Part shown: piece after piece, positions 9,300 to 19,172 of the stretch
Position numbering within the stretch: position 1 is the first letter of the stretch
Layout: each line of letters begins with the position of its first letter
NCBI GenBank assembly: GCA_024226935.1
Contig: JAAELK010000120.1
Span: forward strand, 79,024-143,023
Reading direction: 5' to 3'
Origin: Desulfobacteraceae bacterium
GTDB taxonomy: Bacteria; Desulfobacterota; Desulfobacteria; Desulfobacterales; Desulfobacteraceae
Length of the DNA stretch: 64,000 bases
The notes under the pieces: generated by a model
The model's database searches: none
Told to the model about the DNA's origin: nothing
The model's input: only the letters and a program-made list of their open reading frames with translations
Made by a program: the position numbers and the translations under genes

Positions 9300-9874
9300 A
9301 TAAATCCGGTAACAAAAAACTGATTTATCCTTTAATGGCATTGCTCATCTGTATTCTTATGGGCCTTGGAGGCTTTTTTTATGTTAACGATCTTTTGAAC
9401 ACACCCATTACCCTGAAAAAGATTAATGTCGACTCCAAGGCTGCCCTGAAGCTGAGTGCACTGGAACAAATTTCCAAAAAAAACGGAATCACCGAATGGA
9501 AGTTAAAAGCCTCGTCTGCCACCCTATTGAAAAAAAAAGATAAGGCAATCCTGAAAGATGTTGATGTTATTTTCTACACCAAAGACAAGACCCAGGTGCG
9601 TCTGACAGCAGACGAAGGTACCTTAAATACTTTAACCAAAGACATGACCTTTTTGAAAAATGTTATTGTCCATTATGAAACTTATACCCTTAGAACTGAG
9701 AAGTTGCTTTATGAGAAAAAAACACATATAATACACTCCGATGTGCGGGTCAAATTTGAGGACAGGGGATCGGTTATTGAAGCAGATTCCATGGTGACCC
9801 AGTTAAATCAGAATAGAACCACCTTAGAAGGACATGTTAAAGGAAAATTCAGTGAAAATTTTAACATACCGTAA
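9296..9874 (+). CDS. lptC: LPS export protein LptC
   Basis: Bitopic inner-membrane component of the LPS transport bridge. One N-terminal helix (about residues 9-30, LIYPLMALLICILMGLGGFFY) is followed by a periplasmic beta-jellyroll domain typical of LptC/YrbK (for example VRLTADEGTLNTLTKDMTFLKN). Length 192 aa matches the family. It overlaps kdsC by 4 nt and lptA by about 20 nt, indicating coupled translation. Confidence 0.92.
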   Translation: MNKSGNKKLIYPLMALLICILMGLGGFFYVNDLLNTPITLKKINVDSKAALKLSALEQISKKNGITEWKLKASSATLLKKKDKAILKDVDVIFYTKDKTQVRLTADEGTLNTLTKDMTFLKNVIVHYETYTLRTEKLLYEKKTHIIHSDVRVKFEDRGSVIEADSMVTQLNQNRTTLEGHVKGKFSENFNIP

Positions 9875-10424
9875 TTCAACTCCCACCATTTTTGCCATCA
9901 TTATCTGCGCCCTGTTTTGTTTCAATGTTACAACCCTTTTTGCCGAGACGAGAAACCAATCGGATAAAGATAAAATAGCAGATCAAAGTCTTCATGTAAT
10001 CTCTGACAAAATGGTTGCCCAAAAAGATGCTTCCACGATCGAGTTTATCGGCAATGTCAAGGCAACCAGGGATGACTCCATTATTTTAGCCGATTCCATA
10101 AAGGTCTTTTTTTCCTCCGATAAAACAAAAAAAACAAAAAAAGGCGATCAGCAAAATTTAAAAAAAATCATAGCCACCGGAAATGTCAGATATACGGCAG
10201 GTGAAAGAAAAGCCTTTGGCGACAAGGCCGTCTATACAACAGAAGATGGGGTCCTTGTCCTCACCGGCAAAGCTCCAAAACTGGTCAACGGTGACAGCTA
10301 TGTCACGGGGAAAAAAATAACCCTATTCAGAAATGAAGACAGGGTTCTGGTCGAAAGCAATGGGAAAACCAGGGTTACCGCTATTTTTAACCCAAAAGAC
10401 CAAAAAAAAGGTAGTACTAAATAA
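9852..10424 (+). CDS. lptA: LPS export protein LptA
   Basis: Periplasmic OstA-like protein that bridges LptC and LptD. A signal peptide covers about residues 1-30 (hydrophobic TIFAIIICALFCFNVTTLFA, cleavage after FAE-like). The OstA_N repeats follow (DKMVAQKDASTIEFIGNVKATRDD and AYGDKAVYTTED-type strands). I chose GTG at 9852 because AAAGGA lies 7 nt upstream. An in-frame ATG at 9834 would add six residues, but its ribosome site is too close. The gene overlaps the end of lptC and abuts lptB. Confidence 0.9.
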   Translation: MKILTYRNSTPTIFAIIICALFCFNVTTLFAETRNQSDKDKIADQSLHVISDKMVAQKDASTIEFIGNVKATRDDSIILADSIKVFFSSDKTKKTKKGDQQNLKKIIATGNVRYTAGERKAFGDKAVYTTEDGVLVLTGKAPKLVNGDSYVTGKKITLFRNEDRVLVESNGKTRVTAIFNPKDQKKGSTK

Positions 10425-11147
10425 ATGTCAGAACTGGTACTTGAAAATTTAGTAAAAACTTACAACGGCAAAACAGTGGTGAACAAAGTCAACTTAACCG
10501 TAAGCCAGGGAAAAGTTACAGGTCTTTTAGGCCCCAATGGAGCAGGAAAAACCACTACATTTTACATGACCGTAGGAATGATCAGGCCGGACAAGGGAAC
10601 TGTCTACCTGGATCGGGAGGATATCACCCAACACCCCATGTATATCAGGGCCAGAAAGGGAATCGGATATCTACCCCAGGAATCCTCTATTTTCAAAAAA
10701 CTTACGGTAAAACAAAATATAACCGCCATCCTTGAAGTGTTGCCCAAAAAAGATGTTTCTGTTGAAAAAAAAGCCGCCGGCCTCATGGAAGAACTGGGAA
10801 TTGCCAGACTTTCCCATCAAAAAGCAGCCTCTTTATCCGGGGGAGAAAGACGGCGTCTTGAAATATCCCGGGTTCTGGCGGCAGACCCCAAGTTCATTCT
10901 TCTCGATGAACCCTTCGCAGGAATTGATCCTCTGGCCGTGATTGATATTCAACAAATCATTTCCCAGCTGACCAACAAGGGAATTGGTGTTTTAATTTCT
11001 GATCACAATGTCAGGGAAACCTTGGGAGTGTGTGACCATGCATATATTATGAGTCAGGGGGCTGTTATTGAATCAGGATCCCCTGAAAAAATCATTTCAA
11101 GCAAAATAGCAAAAAAAATCTATTTGGGAGATAATTTTAAACTTTAA
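10425..11147 (+). CDS. lptB: LPS export ABC transporter ATP-binding protein
   Basis: Cytoplasmic ATPase that powers LPS extraction with LptF/LptG (not in this window). Walker A GPNGAGKTT is near residue 38, signature LSGGERRRLEISR near 137, Walker B ILLDEPFAGIDP near 158 and the switch His in SDHNVRETLG near 190. GIGYLPQESSIF is a hallmark of LptB. The ATG directly follows the lptA stop, and rpoN starts 1 nt after its own stop, the usual proteobacterial lptB-rpoN order. Confidence 0.97.
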   Translation: MSELVLENLVKTYNGKTVVNKVNLTVSQGKVTGLLGPNGAGKTTTFYMTVGMIRPDKGTVYLDREDITQHPMYIRARKGIGYLPQESSIFKKLTVKQNITAILEVLPKKDVSVEKKAAGLMEELGIARLSHQKAASLSGGERRRLEISRVLAADPKFILLDEPFAGIDPLAVIDIQQIISQLTNKGIGVLISDHNVRETLGVCDHAYIMSQGAVIESGSPEKIISSKIAKKIYLGDNFKL

Positions 11148-11148
11148 T

Positions 11149-12591
11149 ATGGAACTTGGACTACAACAAAACCTCTCGTTGACCCAGCAGTTGGTGATGA
11201 CCCCCCAACTCCAACAGGCTATCAAACTACTTCAATTATCAAGACTGGAACTAGCCGATACCATTGAACAGGAAATGGAGCAAAATCCAGCCCTTGAAGA
11301 AGAGCTCAATGAGGACAGATCAGATAAGAAGATCACTGCCCAGGAAAGTGAAACTTTAACACAGGAAAAAGAATCCCCTGTCAAAGAAGTCACTATAGAT
11401 GAAAAAATCAGATCTGATATCGACTGGGACAGCTACATTAACGAATATAATTCCACAGGGCGGATATACACGGAATCTGAAAATACCGAAGCACCCAATT
11501 TTGAAGCATTTACTTCAGAAAAAACAACCCTGGAGGATCATCTCAAATGGCAATTAATGCTTTCCGGGCTAAATGATGATGAAGAACGTCTTGGGCATCT
11601 AATCATTGGAAACCTGAATCGAGACGGGTATCTTTGCTCCAATGTGGATGAAATAGCACAAAGTGCACAAGCGCAAACCCAAGTTATAGAAAAGGTCCTT
11701 GGCGTCCTCCAGACCTTTGATCCCCCTGGAGTATGCGCACGGGATCTATGCGAGACACTGCTGAACCAAATCAAAATACTTGGGATTGAAAATCATGTCA
11801 TTACAGAGATCATAACCCATCATTTAAAAAATCTTGAAAACAGAAATACTAAAAAAATAGCAAAGGCTCTTCGGATTTCCACCGATGATGTTCGGGCAGC
11901 GGTTAAAATCATTCAATACCTGGAACCCAAACCGGGACGAAAATTTACCACGGATGAACCTGCCTATATCACACCGGATATTTATGTATACAAAGATGGA
12001 GATGGGTTTAAAATTGTGATGAACGATGACGGCCTGCCCAAATTAAGGATCAGCCGATTTTATCGAACTGCCCTTGCAGACGGACGAAAGATTTCAAGGG
12101 AAACCAAAACCTATTTAACTGAAAAAATGCAATCTGCCTCCTGGCTGATCAAAAGCATTCAACAGCGCCAGAAAACTATTTACCTTGTCATGGAAAGTAT
12201 TATTAAATTCCAGCGTGAATTTTTTGATAAGGGAATCGCCTATCTGCGTCCTCTTATTTTAAAAGATATTGCAGAAGATATTGAAATGCATGAATCAACC
12301 ATAAGTCGAGTAACCACCAACAAATATGCCTACACCCCCCAAGGGCTGTTTGAGCTAAAATATTTTTTTAACAGCTCAATTACTCGTACCGGCGGCAAAT
12401 CAATGGCTTCCGCCAGTGTTAAAGATAAAATCCGACTGCTCATTGAAAATGAAGATCCCAACAACCCGCTTAGTGATGATAGGATTGCTGTCATTCTTCA
12501 AAAATCAGACATTGAGATTGCCAGAAGGACCGTTGCAAAATACCGGAAGGTACTTAATATTCTACCTTCCAATAAACGGAAACAACTTTAA
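11149..12591 (+). CDS. rpoN: RNA polymerase sigma-54 factor
   Basis: Directs RNA polymerase to -24/-12 promoters. Region I is the Gln/Leu-rich start (LGLQQNLSLTQQLVMTPQLQQ), an acidic region II follows at about 45-110, then the core-binding domain. The C-terminal HTH and the RpoN box ARRTVAKYRK lie near residue 460. Length 480 aa is normal. It is followed by hpf, ptsN and rapZ, the conserved rpoN neighbourhood. The NtrC-type activator at 0.9-2.3 kb would depend on it. Confidence 0.98.
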   Translation: MELGLQQNLSLTQQLVMTPQLQQAIKLLQLSRLELADTIEQEMEQNPALEEELNEDRSDKKITAQESETLTQEKESPVKEVTIDEKIRSDIDWDSYINEYNSTGRIYTESENTEAPNFEAFTSEKTTLEDHLKWQLMLSGLNDDEERLGHLIIGNLNRDGYLCSNVDEIAQSAQAQTQVIEKVLGVLQTFDPPGVCARDLCETLLNQIKILGIENHVITEIITHHLKNLENRNTKKIAKALRISTDDVRAAVKIIQYLEPKPGRKFTTDEPAYITPDIYVYKDGDGFKIVMNDDGLPKLRISRFYRTALADGRKISRETKTYLTEKMQSASWLIKSIQQRQKTIYLVMESIIKFQREFFDKGIAYLRPLILKDIAEDIEMHESTISRVTTNKYAYTPQGLFELKYFFNSSITRTGGKSMASASVKDKIRLLIENEDPNNPLSDDRIAVILQKSDIEIARRTVAKYRKVLNILPSNKRKQL

Positions 12592-12603
12592 GGAGATTTT
12601 TTT

Positions 12604-13149
12604 GTGCAAACAACCGTAACTTTTAAAAAAATGGACTCATCCGAGTCTTTAAAGACCTATGTTCAGAAAAAACTTGATAAATTTGATAGAATGTTAGACA
12701 ATCCCGGCGAAGCTCACCTGGTATTATCCGTTCAAAAAATCAGACATATTGCTGAAATCACACTCACCTGTGACCGACTTAATATCCATGCCAAAGAAGA
12801 ATCAGAAAGCATGTATTCATCCATTGATATGCTCATGGACAAAGTAAAATCCCAAATTAAAAAACATAAAGAAAAAATCAAACGGCATATGTCGGGAAAC
12901 AAACAAAGCCTTAAAAATGATACCATGGAATTTAACACACCTCAAACCACTCCAAATCCAGATCAAAATTTGGACAATATCACCATTGAGCCCATAGACG
13001 ACAAGCCAATGGATATAGATGATGCCATGGTTGAACTTAATTCTTCAAAACAATCATTTTTTGTATTCAATAATGCCAGAACCAAACAGTTGAATGTCCT
13101 TTATAAACACAATAATGGGAAACTGGGGCTCATTCAACCCAGAGGATAA
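12604..13149 (+). CDS. hpf: Ribosome hibernation-promoting factor, long form
   Basis: Binds the 30S decoding region in stationary phase and promotes 100S dimers. The N-terminal S30AE domain covers about residues 1-97 (beta-alpha-beta with basic KSQIKKHKEKIKRH). After an acidic linker there is a roughly 45-residue C-terminal domain (MVELNSSKQSFFVFNN to the end), the dimerisation module of the long form. The GTG start follows AAGGAG at a good distance. It lies between rpoN and ptsN. Confidence 0.93.
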   Translation: MQTTVTFKKMDSSESLKTYVQKKLDKFDRMLDNPGEAHLVLSVQKIRHIAEITLTCDRLNIHAKEESESMYSSIDMLMDKVKSQIKKHKEKIKRHMSGNKQSLKNDTMEFNTPQTTPNPDQNLDNITIEPIDDKPMDIDDAMVELNSSKQSFFVFNNARTKQLNVLYKHNNGKLGLIQPRG

Positions 13150-13157
13150 CAAATTCA

Positions 13158-13616
13158 ATGAAAATTAGTAAGATTCTTAATAAAGATTCAATTATTGCCA
13201 ACCTGGAATCAACCAACAAAAACGGGGTTATCAAAGAGCTGAGTCGGGCCATATCAAAAACGACCAATGCACAGCCTGATGATATTGCTGCCGTCCTAAT
13301 GGAAAGGGAAATGCTTGGCAGCACAGGAATTGGTGGTGGCATTGCCATACCCCACGGAAAACTTGATTCGGTAGAATCTGTCACAGTGGGGTTTGGCCTA
13401 AGCCGCAGGGGAGTTGAATATGACTCCTTAGACAATCGATTGGTTCATATTTTTTTCCTGCTGCTCACACCAGGAAACAGTACAGGCGACCACCTAAAAG
13501 TGTTGGCCCAAATCTCCAAGCTCCTAAAAATGAACTCCTTTAAAGAAAGATTAGAAACAGCCAAGTCTGTGGATGAAATTTATGAAATTATTCTGGAGCA
13601 AAATGAAGAGTTTTAA
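13158..13616 (+). CDS. ptsN: PTS EIIA-Ntr-like regulatory protein
   Basis: PTS_IIA-2 (fructose-type) domain of 152 aa. The phosphorylated His is in GIAIPHGKLDS near residue 57, preceded by LMEREMLGSTGIGGG. Proteins of this kind next to rpoN act in the nitrogen PTS as phosphorylation-state regulators rather than sugar carriers. No sugar permease is nearby, which fits a regulatory role. It abuts rapZ directly. Confidence 0.92.
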   Translation: MKISKILNKDSIIANLESTNKNGVIKELSRAISKTTNAQPDDIAAVLMEREMLGSTGIGGGIAIPHGKLDSVESVTVGFGLSRRGVEYDSLDNRLVHIFFLLLTPGNSTGDHLKVLAQISKLLKMNSFKERLETAKSVDEIYEIILEQNEEF

Positions 13617-14498
13617 ATGGAAAATCAAAAAGTTTATATCATAACCGGTCTTTCCGGATCTGGGAAAAGTACGGCTATTCAAGCATTTGAAGATGCCGGC
13701 TTTTATTGCGTTGACAATATGCCCATGGAACTTATCCCCAAATTCCTTGAGATTCCTTTTAAAGAGACACCGAGTGTAAAAGGAACCGCTTTTGTGATGG
13801 ATATGCGATCAAAAAGCTTTATTTCAAACTATGCAACGGGTATCTCTGCCATTGAAGATATAGGAATTTCACCCCAAATTATTTTCCTTGATGCCGGTGT
13901 TGATACCCTGTTAAAACGATTTAGCCAAACCCGAAGGCACCATCCCATCGCCCATGAAAAAAGCCTGTTAGAAAGCATAAAATCAGAAAAACAAGCTATG
14001 CAATTTATCAAACAGGTGGCCCATCATATTATTGATACCAGCGCTTATAATGTTCACCAACTAAAGTCTGTTATTTTAGATTTGATTCATGATGGCAAAA
14101 AGACTACCAACCGGATGAAACTAAATATCCTTTCCTTTGGTTTTAAATACGGAATCCCCAACGATGCAGATCTGGTCATGGATCTAAGATTTCTTGCCAA
14201 CCCTTATTTTGTACCGGAATTGAAAAACCTGGATGGAGAATCTACGGCTGTAAGACAATTTGTAATGACAAATCCGGAAGCCATAAATTTTCTGGATAAA
14301 TACTATACCCTTCTTGACTATTTAATCCCCCTGTATAAAAGAGAGAATAAAGCATATTTAACCATTGCTGTCGGATGTACCGGCGGCAGACACAGAAGCG
14401 TGGCAATTGCTAGAAGCATTTTTGAACATCTTAACAAAAAAGGGCTCACCCCTGGCATTATCCACAGAGATATTGACAGGGATGTAAAAGAAATATGA
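13617..14498 (+). CDS. rapZ: RNase adapter / P-loop protein RapZ
   Basis: P-loop protein of the YvcJ/RapZ family. Walker A GLSGSGKST is near residue 9, FYCVDNMP follows at 28, and the C-terminal signature GCTGGRHRSVAIA is near 256. In enterobacteria it directs RNase E to the GlmZ sRNA; in other phyla it binds nucleotides and its target is unknown, so the precise role here is inferred. It overlaps the following EIIA gene by 4 nt. Confidence 0.94.
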   Translation: MENQKVYIITGLSGSGKSTAIQAFEDAGFYCVDNMPMELIPKFLEIPFKETPSVKGTAFVMDMRSKSFISNYATGISAIEDIGISPQIIFLDAGVDTLLKRFSQTRRHHPIAHEKSLLESIKSEKQAMQFIKQVAHHIIDTSAYNVHQLKSVILDLIHDGKKTTNRMKLNILSFGFKYGIPNDADLVMDLRFLANPYFVPELKNLDGESTAVRQFVMTNPEAINFLDKYYTLLDYLIPLYKRENKAYLTIAVGCTGGRHRSVAIARSIFEHLNKKGLTPGIIHRDIDRDVKEI

Positions 14499-14908
14499 CA
14501 GGAATATTAGTAGTTACCCATGCCAACCTTGGCCACACACTAATTGAAACACTCGAATTAATCCTGGGAAAAAAGCAGGAAAATTTATTAGCTATCTCCA
14601 TCGACATTAAGGTGAATCCGGACAACCTGCGGAAAAAAATCCATCAGGGCATTTCCAAAGTAGCCTCGGATAATGGCATCCTTATCTTCACAGATATGTT
14701 TGGCGGGACTCCTTCAAATATAGCTTATTCGTTTCTTGAAGAAGGGAAAATAGAAGTCATTTCCGGGGTCAATCTACCCATCCTTCTAAAAGCTGTTACC
14801 GCTAGAAAAAAAATGGACATGGAAACCTTAACTACATCCCTCGTCGAATACGGTAAAAAAAGCATATCACTTGCCAGTGGTATTCTCAAAGGCAGTAAAC
14901 GATCATAA
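14495..14908 (+). CDS. PTS EIIA component, mannose family
   Basis: EIIA-Man domain of 137 aa. The likely phosphorylated His is in VVTHANLG near residue 9, and the conserved loop TDMFGGTPSNIA is near 67. No EIIB/C/D sugar permease is nearby. In this lineage such a gene after rapZ is thought to belong to a regulatory PTS chain together with ptsN; HPr and enzyme I are not in the window. It overlaps rapZ by 4 nt and is followed by gap. Confidence 0.9.
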   Translation: MTGILVVTHANLGHTLIETLELILGKKQENLLAISIDIKVNPDNLRKKIHQGISKVASDNGILIFTDMFGGTPSNIAYSFLEEGKIEVISGVNLPILLKAVTARKKMDMETLTTSLVEYGKKSISLASGILKGSKRS

Positions 14909-14915
14909 TTTTTAA

Positions 14916-15944
<1,029 letters not shown>

Positions 15945-15963
15945 CCTTAAACTGAGGTAACAA

Positions 15964-16722
15964 ATGAACAGACGCCCATTCATTGCTGGAAACTGGAAAA
16001 TGCATAAAACAGGTCAGCAAGCAGTACAAACAGCAACACGTCTTGCAGAACTTTGTTCTGATCTAACCGATCCTGAGGTAATGATCGCCCCCACCAGTCT
16101 CTCTTTACCCTTGGTAGCAAAAGCGTTAGAGAATACCCCTGTAAAAGTTGGGGCCCAGAACCTGCACTTTGAAAAACAAGGAGCGTTCACAGGGGAAATT
16201 TCAGCAGAGATGATAAAAGCTGCAGGAGCTGAATATATCCTTATCGGCCATTCTGAAAGACGGCAGTATTTTGGGGAAACGGATGAATCCGTGTGCAAAA
16301 AAATCAAAGCCGCCCTTGAAGCAGGGTTGAAGCCGGTATTATGCATTGGAGAGACCCAGGAACAACGGGAAGAAAAAAATACTTATTTAGTTCTTGACAA
16401 GCAGGTCTCAAATGGGTTAAAACGCTTTGGTCTTGAGGAATTGTCTGACTTGGTTCTGGCATACGAACCGGTCTGGGCCATAGGCACCGGGCTGACAGCC
16501 AGCATTGAACAGGTAGCACAGGTTCATAAACATTTAAGATCCTTACTTGAAGATCTATTTTCAAAAGACCTGGCAGATAGAACAAGAATATTATACGGTG
16601 GTTCTGTCAAGCCTGAGAATGTAAAAGACCTCATGGGTATCGAGGACGTAGATGGCGCTCTGGTTGGCGGAGCAAGCCTTGATGCAGATAACTTTATTAA
16701 CATTATTAAATATAATGAATAA
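15964..16722 (+). CDS. tpiA: Triosephosphate isomerase
   Basis: Interconverts dihydroxyacetone phosphate and glyceraldehyde-3-phosphate. Catalytic Lys in GNWKMHK near residue 13, His in IGHSERRQYFGE near 96, Glu in AYEPVWAIGTG near 168, and the phosphate loop GGSVKPEN near 214. Length 252 aa is normal. secG follows after 19 bp, a common tpiA-secG order. Confidence 0.98.
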   Translation: MNRRPFIAGNWKMHKTGQQAVQTATRLAELCSDLTDPEVMIAPTSLSLPLVAKALENTPVKVGAQNLHFEKQGAFTGEISAEMIKAAGAEYILIGHSERRQYFGETDESVCKKIKAALEAGLKPVLCIGETQEQREEKNTYLVLDKQVSNGLKRFGLEELSDLVLAYEPVWAIGTGLTASIEQVAQVHKHLRSLLEDLFSKDLADRTRILYGGSVKPENVKDLMGIEDVDGALVGGASLDADNFINIIKYNE

Positions 16723-16741
16723 GGTATAATAAATAAATCAT

Positions 16742-17029
16742 ATGACAACTATAATAGTCGGTTTACATATTAGTGTTTGCATTCTTTTGATTCTCATTGT
16801 TCTGCTTCAAAGCGGTAAAGGAGCAGAAATGGGAGCCTCCCTGGGGGGCGGTGGAAGCCAAGCTTTTTTCGGCGCTGCAGGGCCTGCTGGTATTTTGACA
16901 AAGATCACCACTGGGGTTGCCATTATCTTCATGGTAACATCCCTGAGCTTGGCCTATTTATCAGGTCACCAATCAGTATCCAGTGTGATGACAGGGAAGA
17001 CTACTCCAGTGGAGCAGACATCTAAATAA
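16742..17029 (+). CDS. secG: Preprotein translocase subunit SecG
   Basis: Small Sec translocon subunit with two membrane helices, at about residues 3-21 (IIVGLHISVCILLILIVLL) and 54-74. They are separated by the conserved cytoplasmic loop QSGKGAEMGASLGGGGSQAFFG. Length 95 aa fits. A tRNA-Leu gene follows immediately, as in many proteobacteria. Confidence 0.95.
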   Translation: MTTIIVGLHISVCILLILIVLLQSGKGAEMGASLGGGGSQAFFGAAGPAGILTKITTGVAIIFMVTSLSLAYLSGHQSVSSVMTGKTTPVEQTSK

Positions 17030-17051
17030 AGACCGTAAAAATAGATAATTA

Positions 17052-17136
17052 GCCGAAGTGGTGGAATTGGTAGACACGCACGCTTGAGGGGCGTGTGGGG
17101 CGACCCGTGGGAGTTCAAATCTCCCCTTCGGCACCA
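17052..17136 (+). tRNA. tRNA-Leu (anticodon GAG)
   Basis: An 85-nt class II tRNA. The 7-bp acceptor stem GCCGAAG pairs with CTTCGGC, with discriminator A and encoded CCA (17134-17136). The D-arm contains the TGGTAGACA-type loop. The anticodon stem CACGC/GCGTG (17079-17083 and 17091-17095) encloses TTGAGGG, giving anticodon GAG at 17086-17088, which reads CUC/CUU. A variable arm and the T-arm with GTTCAAATC follow. Confidence 0.97.
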
Positions 17137-17140
17137 AAAT

Positions 17141-17175
17141 AAAAAAGCCGCGGACAGATATGTTCGTGGCTTTTT
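17141..17175 (+). terminator. Rho-independent terminator after tRNA-Leu
   Basis: Stem AAAAAGCCGCGGAC / GTTCGTGGCTTTTT with two G-U pairs and a short loop, ending in a run of T. It begins 4 bp after the tRNA CCA and closes the secG-tRNA unit. Confidence 0.8.
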
Positions 17176-17199
17176 CACTTTAAACTGGTATTGTCTTGT

Positions 17200-17394
17200 A
17201 TGAATCAAGATTATAAAAGAAATTGTTATAAATGTAATTACTTTTATGTGACCTGGGACCCCCAACGTCCAAACGGGTGTAAAGCCATGGGTTTTAAATC
17301 AAAACAGCTTCCCAGTATCACAGTCTATCGATCTTCTGGAAAACCCTGTCAGTTTTTTTCAGAAAAAAGACATAGAAAATCCGATCAGTCTTGA
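17200..17394 (+). CDS. Small four-cysteine (zinc-ribbon-like) conserved protein
   Basis: A 64-aa protein from the ATG at 17200. Cysteines at residues 9, 12, 27 and 50 give a CxxC-x14-C-x22-C pattern that could bind zinc. The core [28 protein letters not shown] looks like a small conserved deltaproteobacterial family that I recall being annotated as hypothetical or, doubtfully, as a uracil-DNA glycosylase fragment. An in-frame TTG at 17191 is less likely. It overlaps the first possible start of the next gene and may be co-transcribed with the ClpX-like ATPase. Function unknown. Confidence 0.7.
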   Translation: MNQDYKRNCYKCNYFYVTWDPQRPNGCKAMGFKSKQLPSITVYRSSGKPCQFFSEKRHRKSDQS

Positions 17395-17426
17395 ATTCTT
17401 TAAAACCTTGTTTATATTATTCTATT

Positions 17427-19172
17427 ATGAATGAAAAAAATGATATTCAGGGGCCGGACCCCAAAAAAATCGAAAAAGAGCTGGGAGAATTTTTAAACAA
17501 AAAATTTGGTGAAAATGTCAAAATCATTTCTCCTTCCATCCAACCCCAGCAAGAAGCCATAAGCGGCAAGACACCATCCAAAGGTAAAAAAGAGCTGGTC
17601 GATTTCAATATAAAACCCAGCGAACTTATTACCTATTTAGATCAATATGTGGTCAGGCAGGAAAAAGCAAAATCTGTCTTATCCACCAAAATCTGCACCC
17701 ATTTTAACCGCATCAGGCATCAGGAAACATCCGGGGATGAAATTTTTAAAATCACCGGCAATATAAAAGCCAATATTTTGATGATGGGACCGACAGGAAT
17801 CGGAAAGACCTATCTGATCAAACTGATTGCTAAAAAATTAGGGGTTCCCTTTGTAAAAGCCGATGCCACCAAATTTTCCGAAACCGGGTATGTGGGTGGA
17901 GATGTGGAAGATCTTATCCGTGATCTTGTCAAGGAAGCCGACGACAATATCGACCTTGCCGAGTGTGGAATCATTTATATTGATGAAATCGATAAAATTG
18001 CAGCCAGCCCCAATGTCATGGGGGCTCAAGTCTCTAGAACCGGCGTGCAAAGAGCCCTTTTAAAACCCATGGAAGAAACCGAAGTGGATCTTAAAGTCCC
18101 CCATGATCCGGTTTCCATGATGCAAGAACTTGAATCCTTTCAAAGAACCGGAAAAAGAAACCAACGTAGAGTCAACACGGCCAACATCCTTTTTATTTTA
18201 AGCGGTGCCTTCTCAGGCCTCACCGATGTAATCAAAAAACGCATGAACAAACAAAATATCGGTTTTGGTTCCCAGCTTGCTGAACCCAAAAACGAGATTG
18301 AACTCTTAAAGCAGGCCCAGGCAGAAGATCTGGTAGAATACGGGTTCGAATCTGAATTTATTGGAAGAATTCCAGTAAGATGTGTCCTTGATACCTTAAG
18401 TGAAGCAGACCTTTATGCCATCCTTAAAATGCCCAATAACCCTGTCATTTTAAGTAAAAAACTCGATTTTGCAGCCTATGGTATTGATATCATGTTCACC
18501 GACACGGCCTTAAAAATTCTTGCCCGGAGGGCTGCTTTTGAAAACACCGGAGCCAGAGGGCTTGTCAGTGTAGTAGAAGAATCCTTACTCACCTTTGAAG
18601 AAAAACTGCCCTCAAGCATGATTTCAAAATTTACAGTGACCCCAAAAGTCCTGGATGATCCAGTTACTCGACTTAAAGATTTGATCTCAAGCAACAATTA
18701 TAAAGAGCTAGAACAAGAACACACCCGGGCCACAAATGATTATAAAAAATATATTACCAAATATATCAGAGAAAACTGGAAAGCCTTTTCCATACGCCAT
18801 GGACTAACCCTTTCTCAAATTCGTTGCAAGATGGTTGCCCAATATTATACGGGCAATATCATGGAAGTTGAAGATGCCGTCAAGCAAATCAAACGCTTCC
18901 ATGACTCGGTAAAAGAAATTGAAGTAGAGGTATCCAAAAGCTACGATTTAAACATTGTTTTTGAAGAAGATGCCATCGATTTTATAATTCAGCAATTTAT
19001 TGATCATAATGCAACCAGTGAAGAAATTTTATCAAAATTATATGAAGATTTTTATGACGGGTTTAATCTGATCCGGGAAAAAACAAACAAAAACAGGTTT
19101 TTTCTCTCTAAATCAGCTCTCCTAGACCATGAAACTTACCTTAACGACCTTATCAGGAAAGAAATAAGATGA
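17427..19172 (+). CDS. ClpX-like AAA+ ATPase lacking the zinc-binding domain
   Basis: Of 581 aa. The AAA+ module resembles ClpX: Walker A GPTGIGKTYL near residue 118, pore loop SETGYVGGD near 152, Walker B IIYIDEIDK near 183, IGF loop NIGFGSQ near 276 and sensor-2 GARGL near 377. Differences from ClpX are visible: no N-terminal Cys4 zinc domain (a Lys-rich 60-residue leader instead), an RKH-loop region replaced by a longer insert (GKRNQRRVNT), and about 170 extra C-terminal residues. The IGF tripeptide is what ClpX uses to dock on ClpP, so a protease partner is possible. I used the ATG at 17427; a TTG at 17391 would add 12 residues. Its stop overlaps the ahbC start (ATGA). Confidence 0.85.
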   Translation: MNEKNDIQGPDPKKIEKELGEFLNKKFGENVKIISPSIQPQQEAISGKTPSKGKKELVDFNIKPSELITYLDQYVVRQEKAKSVLSTKICTHFNRIRHQETSGDEIFKITGNIKANILMMGPTGIGKTYLIKLIAKKLGVPFVKADATKFSETGYVGGDVEDLIRDLVKEADDNIDLAECGIIYIDEIDKIAASPNVMGAQVSRTGVQRALLKPMEETEVDLKVPHDPVSMMQELESFQRTGKRNQRRVNTANILFILSGAFSGLTDVIKKRMNKQNIGFGSQLAEPKNEIELLKQAQAEDLVEYGFESEFIGRIPVRCVLDTLSEADLYAILKMPNNPVILSKKLDFAAYGIDIMFTDTALKILARRAAFENTGARGLVSVVEESLLTFEEKLPSSMISKFTVTPKVLDDPVTRLKDLISSNNYKELEQEHTRATNDYKKYITKYIRENWKAFSIRHGLTLSQIRCKMVAQYYTGNIMEVEDAVKQIKRFHDSVKEIEVEVSKSYDLNIVFEEDAIDFIIQQFIDHNATSEEILSKLYEDFYDGFNLIREKTNKNRFFLSKSALLDHETYLNDLIRKEIR

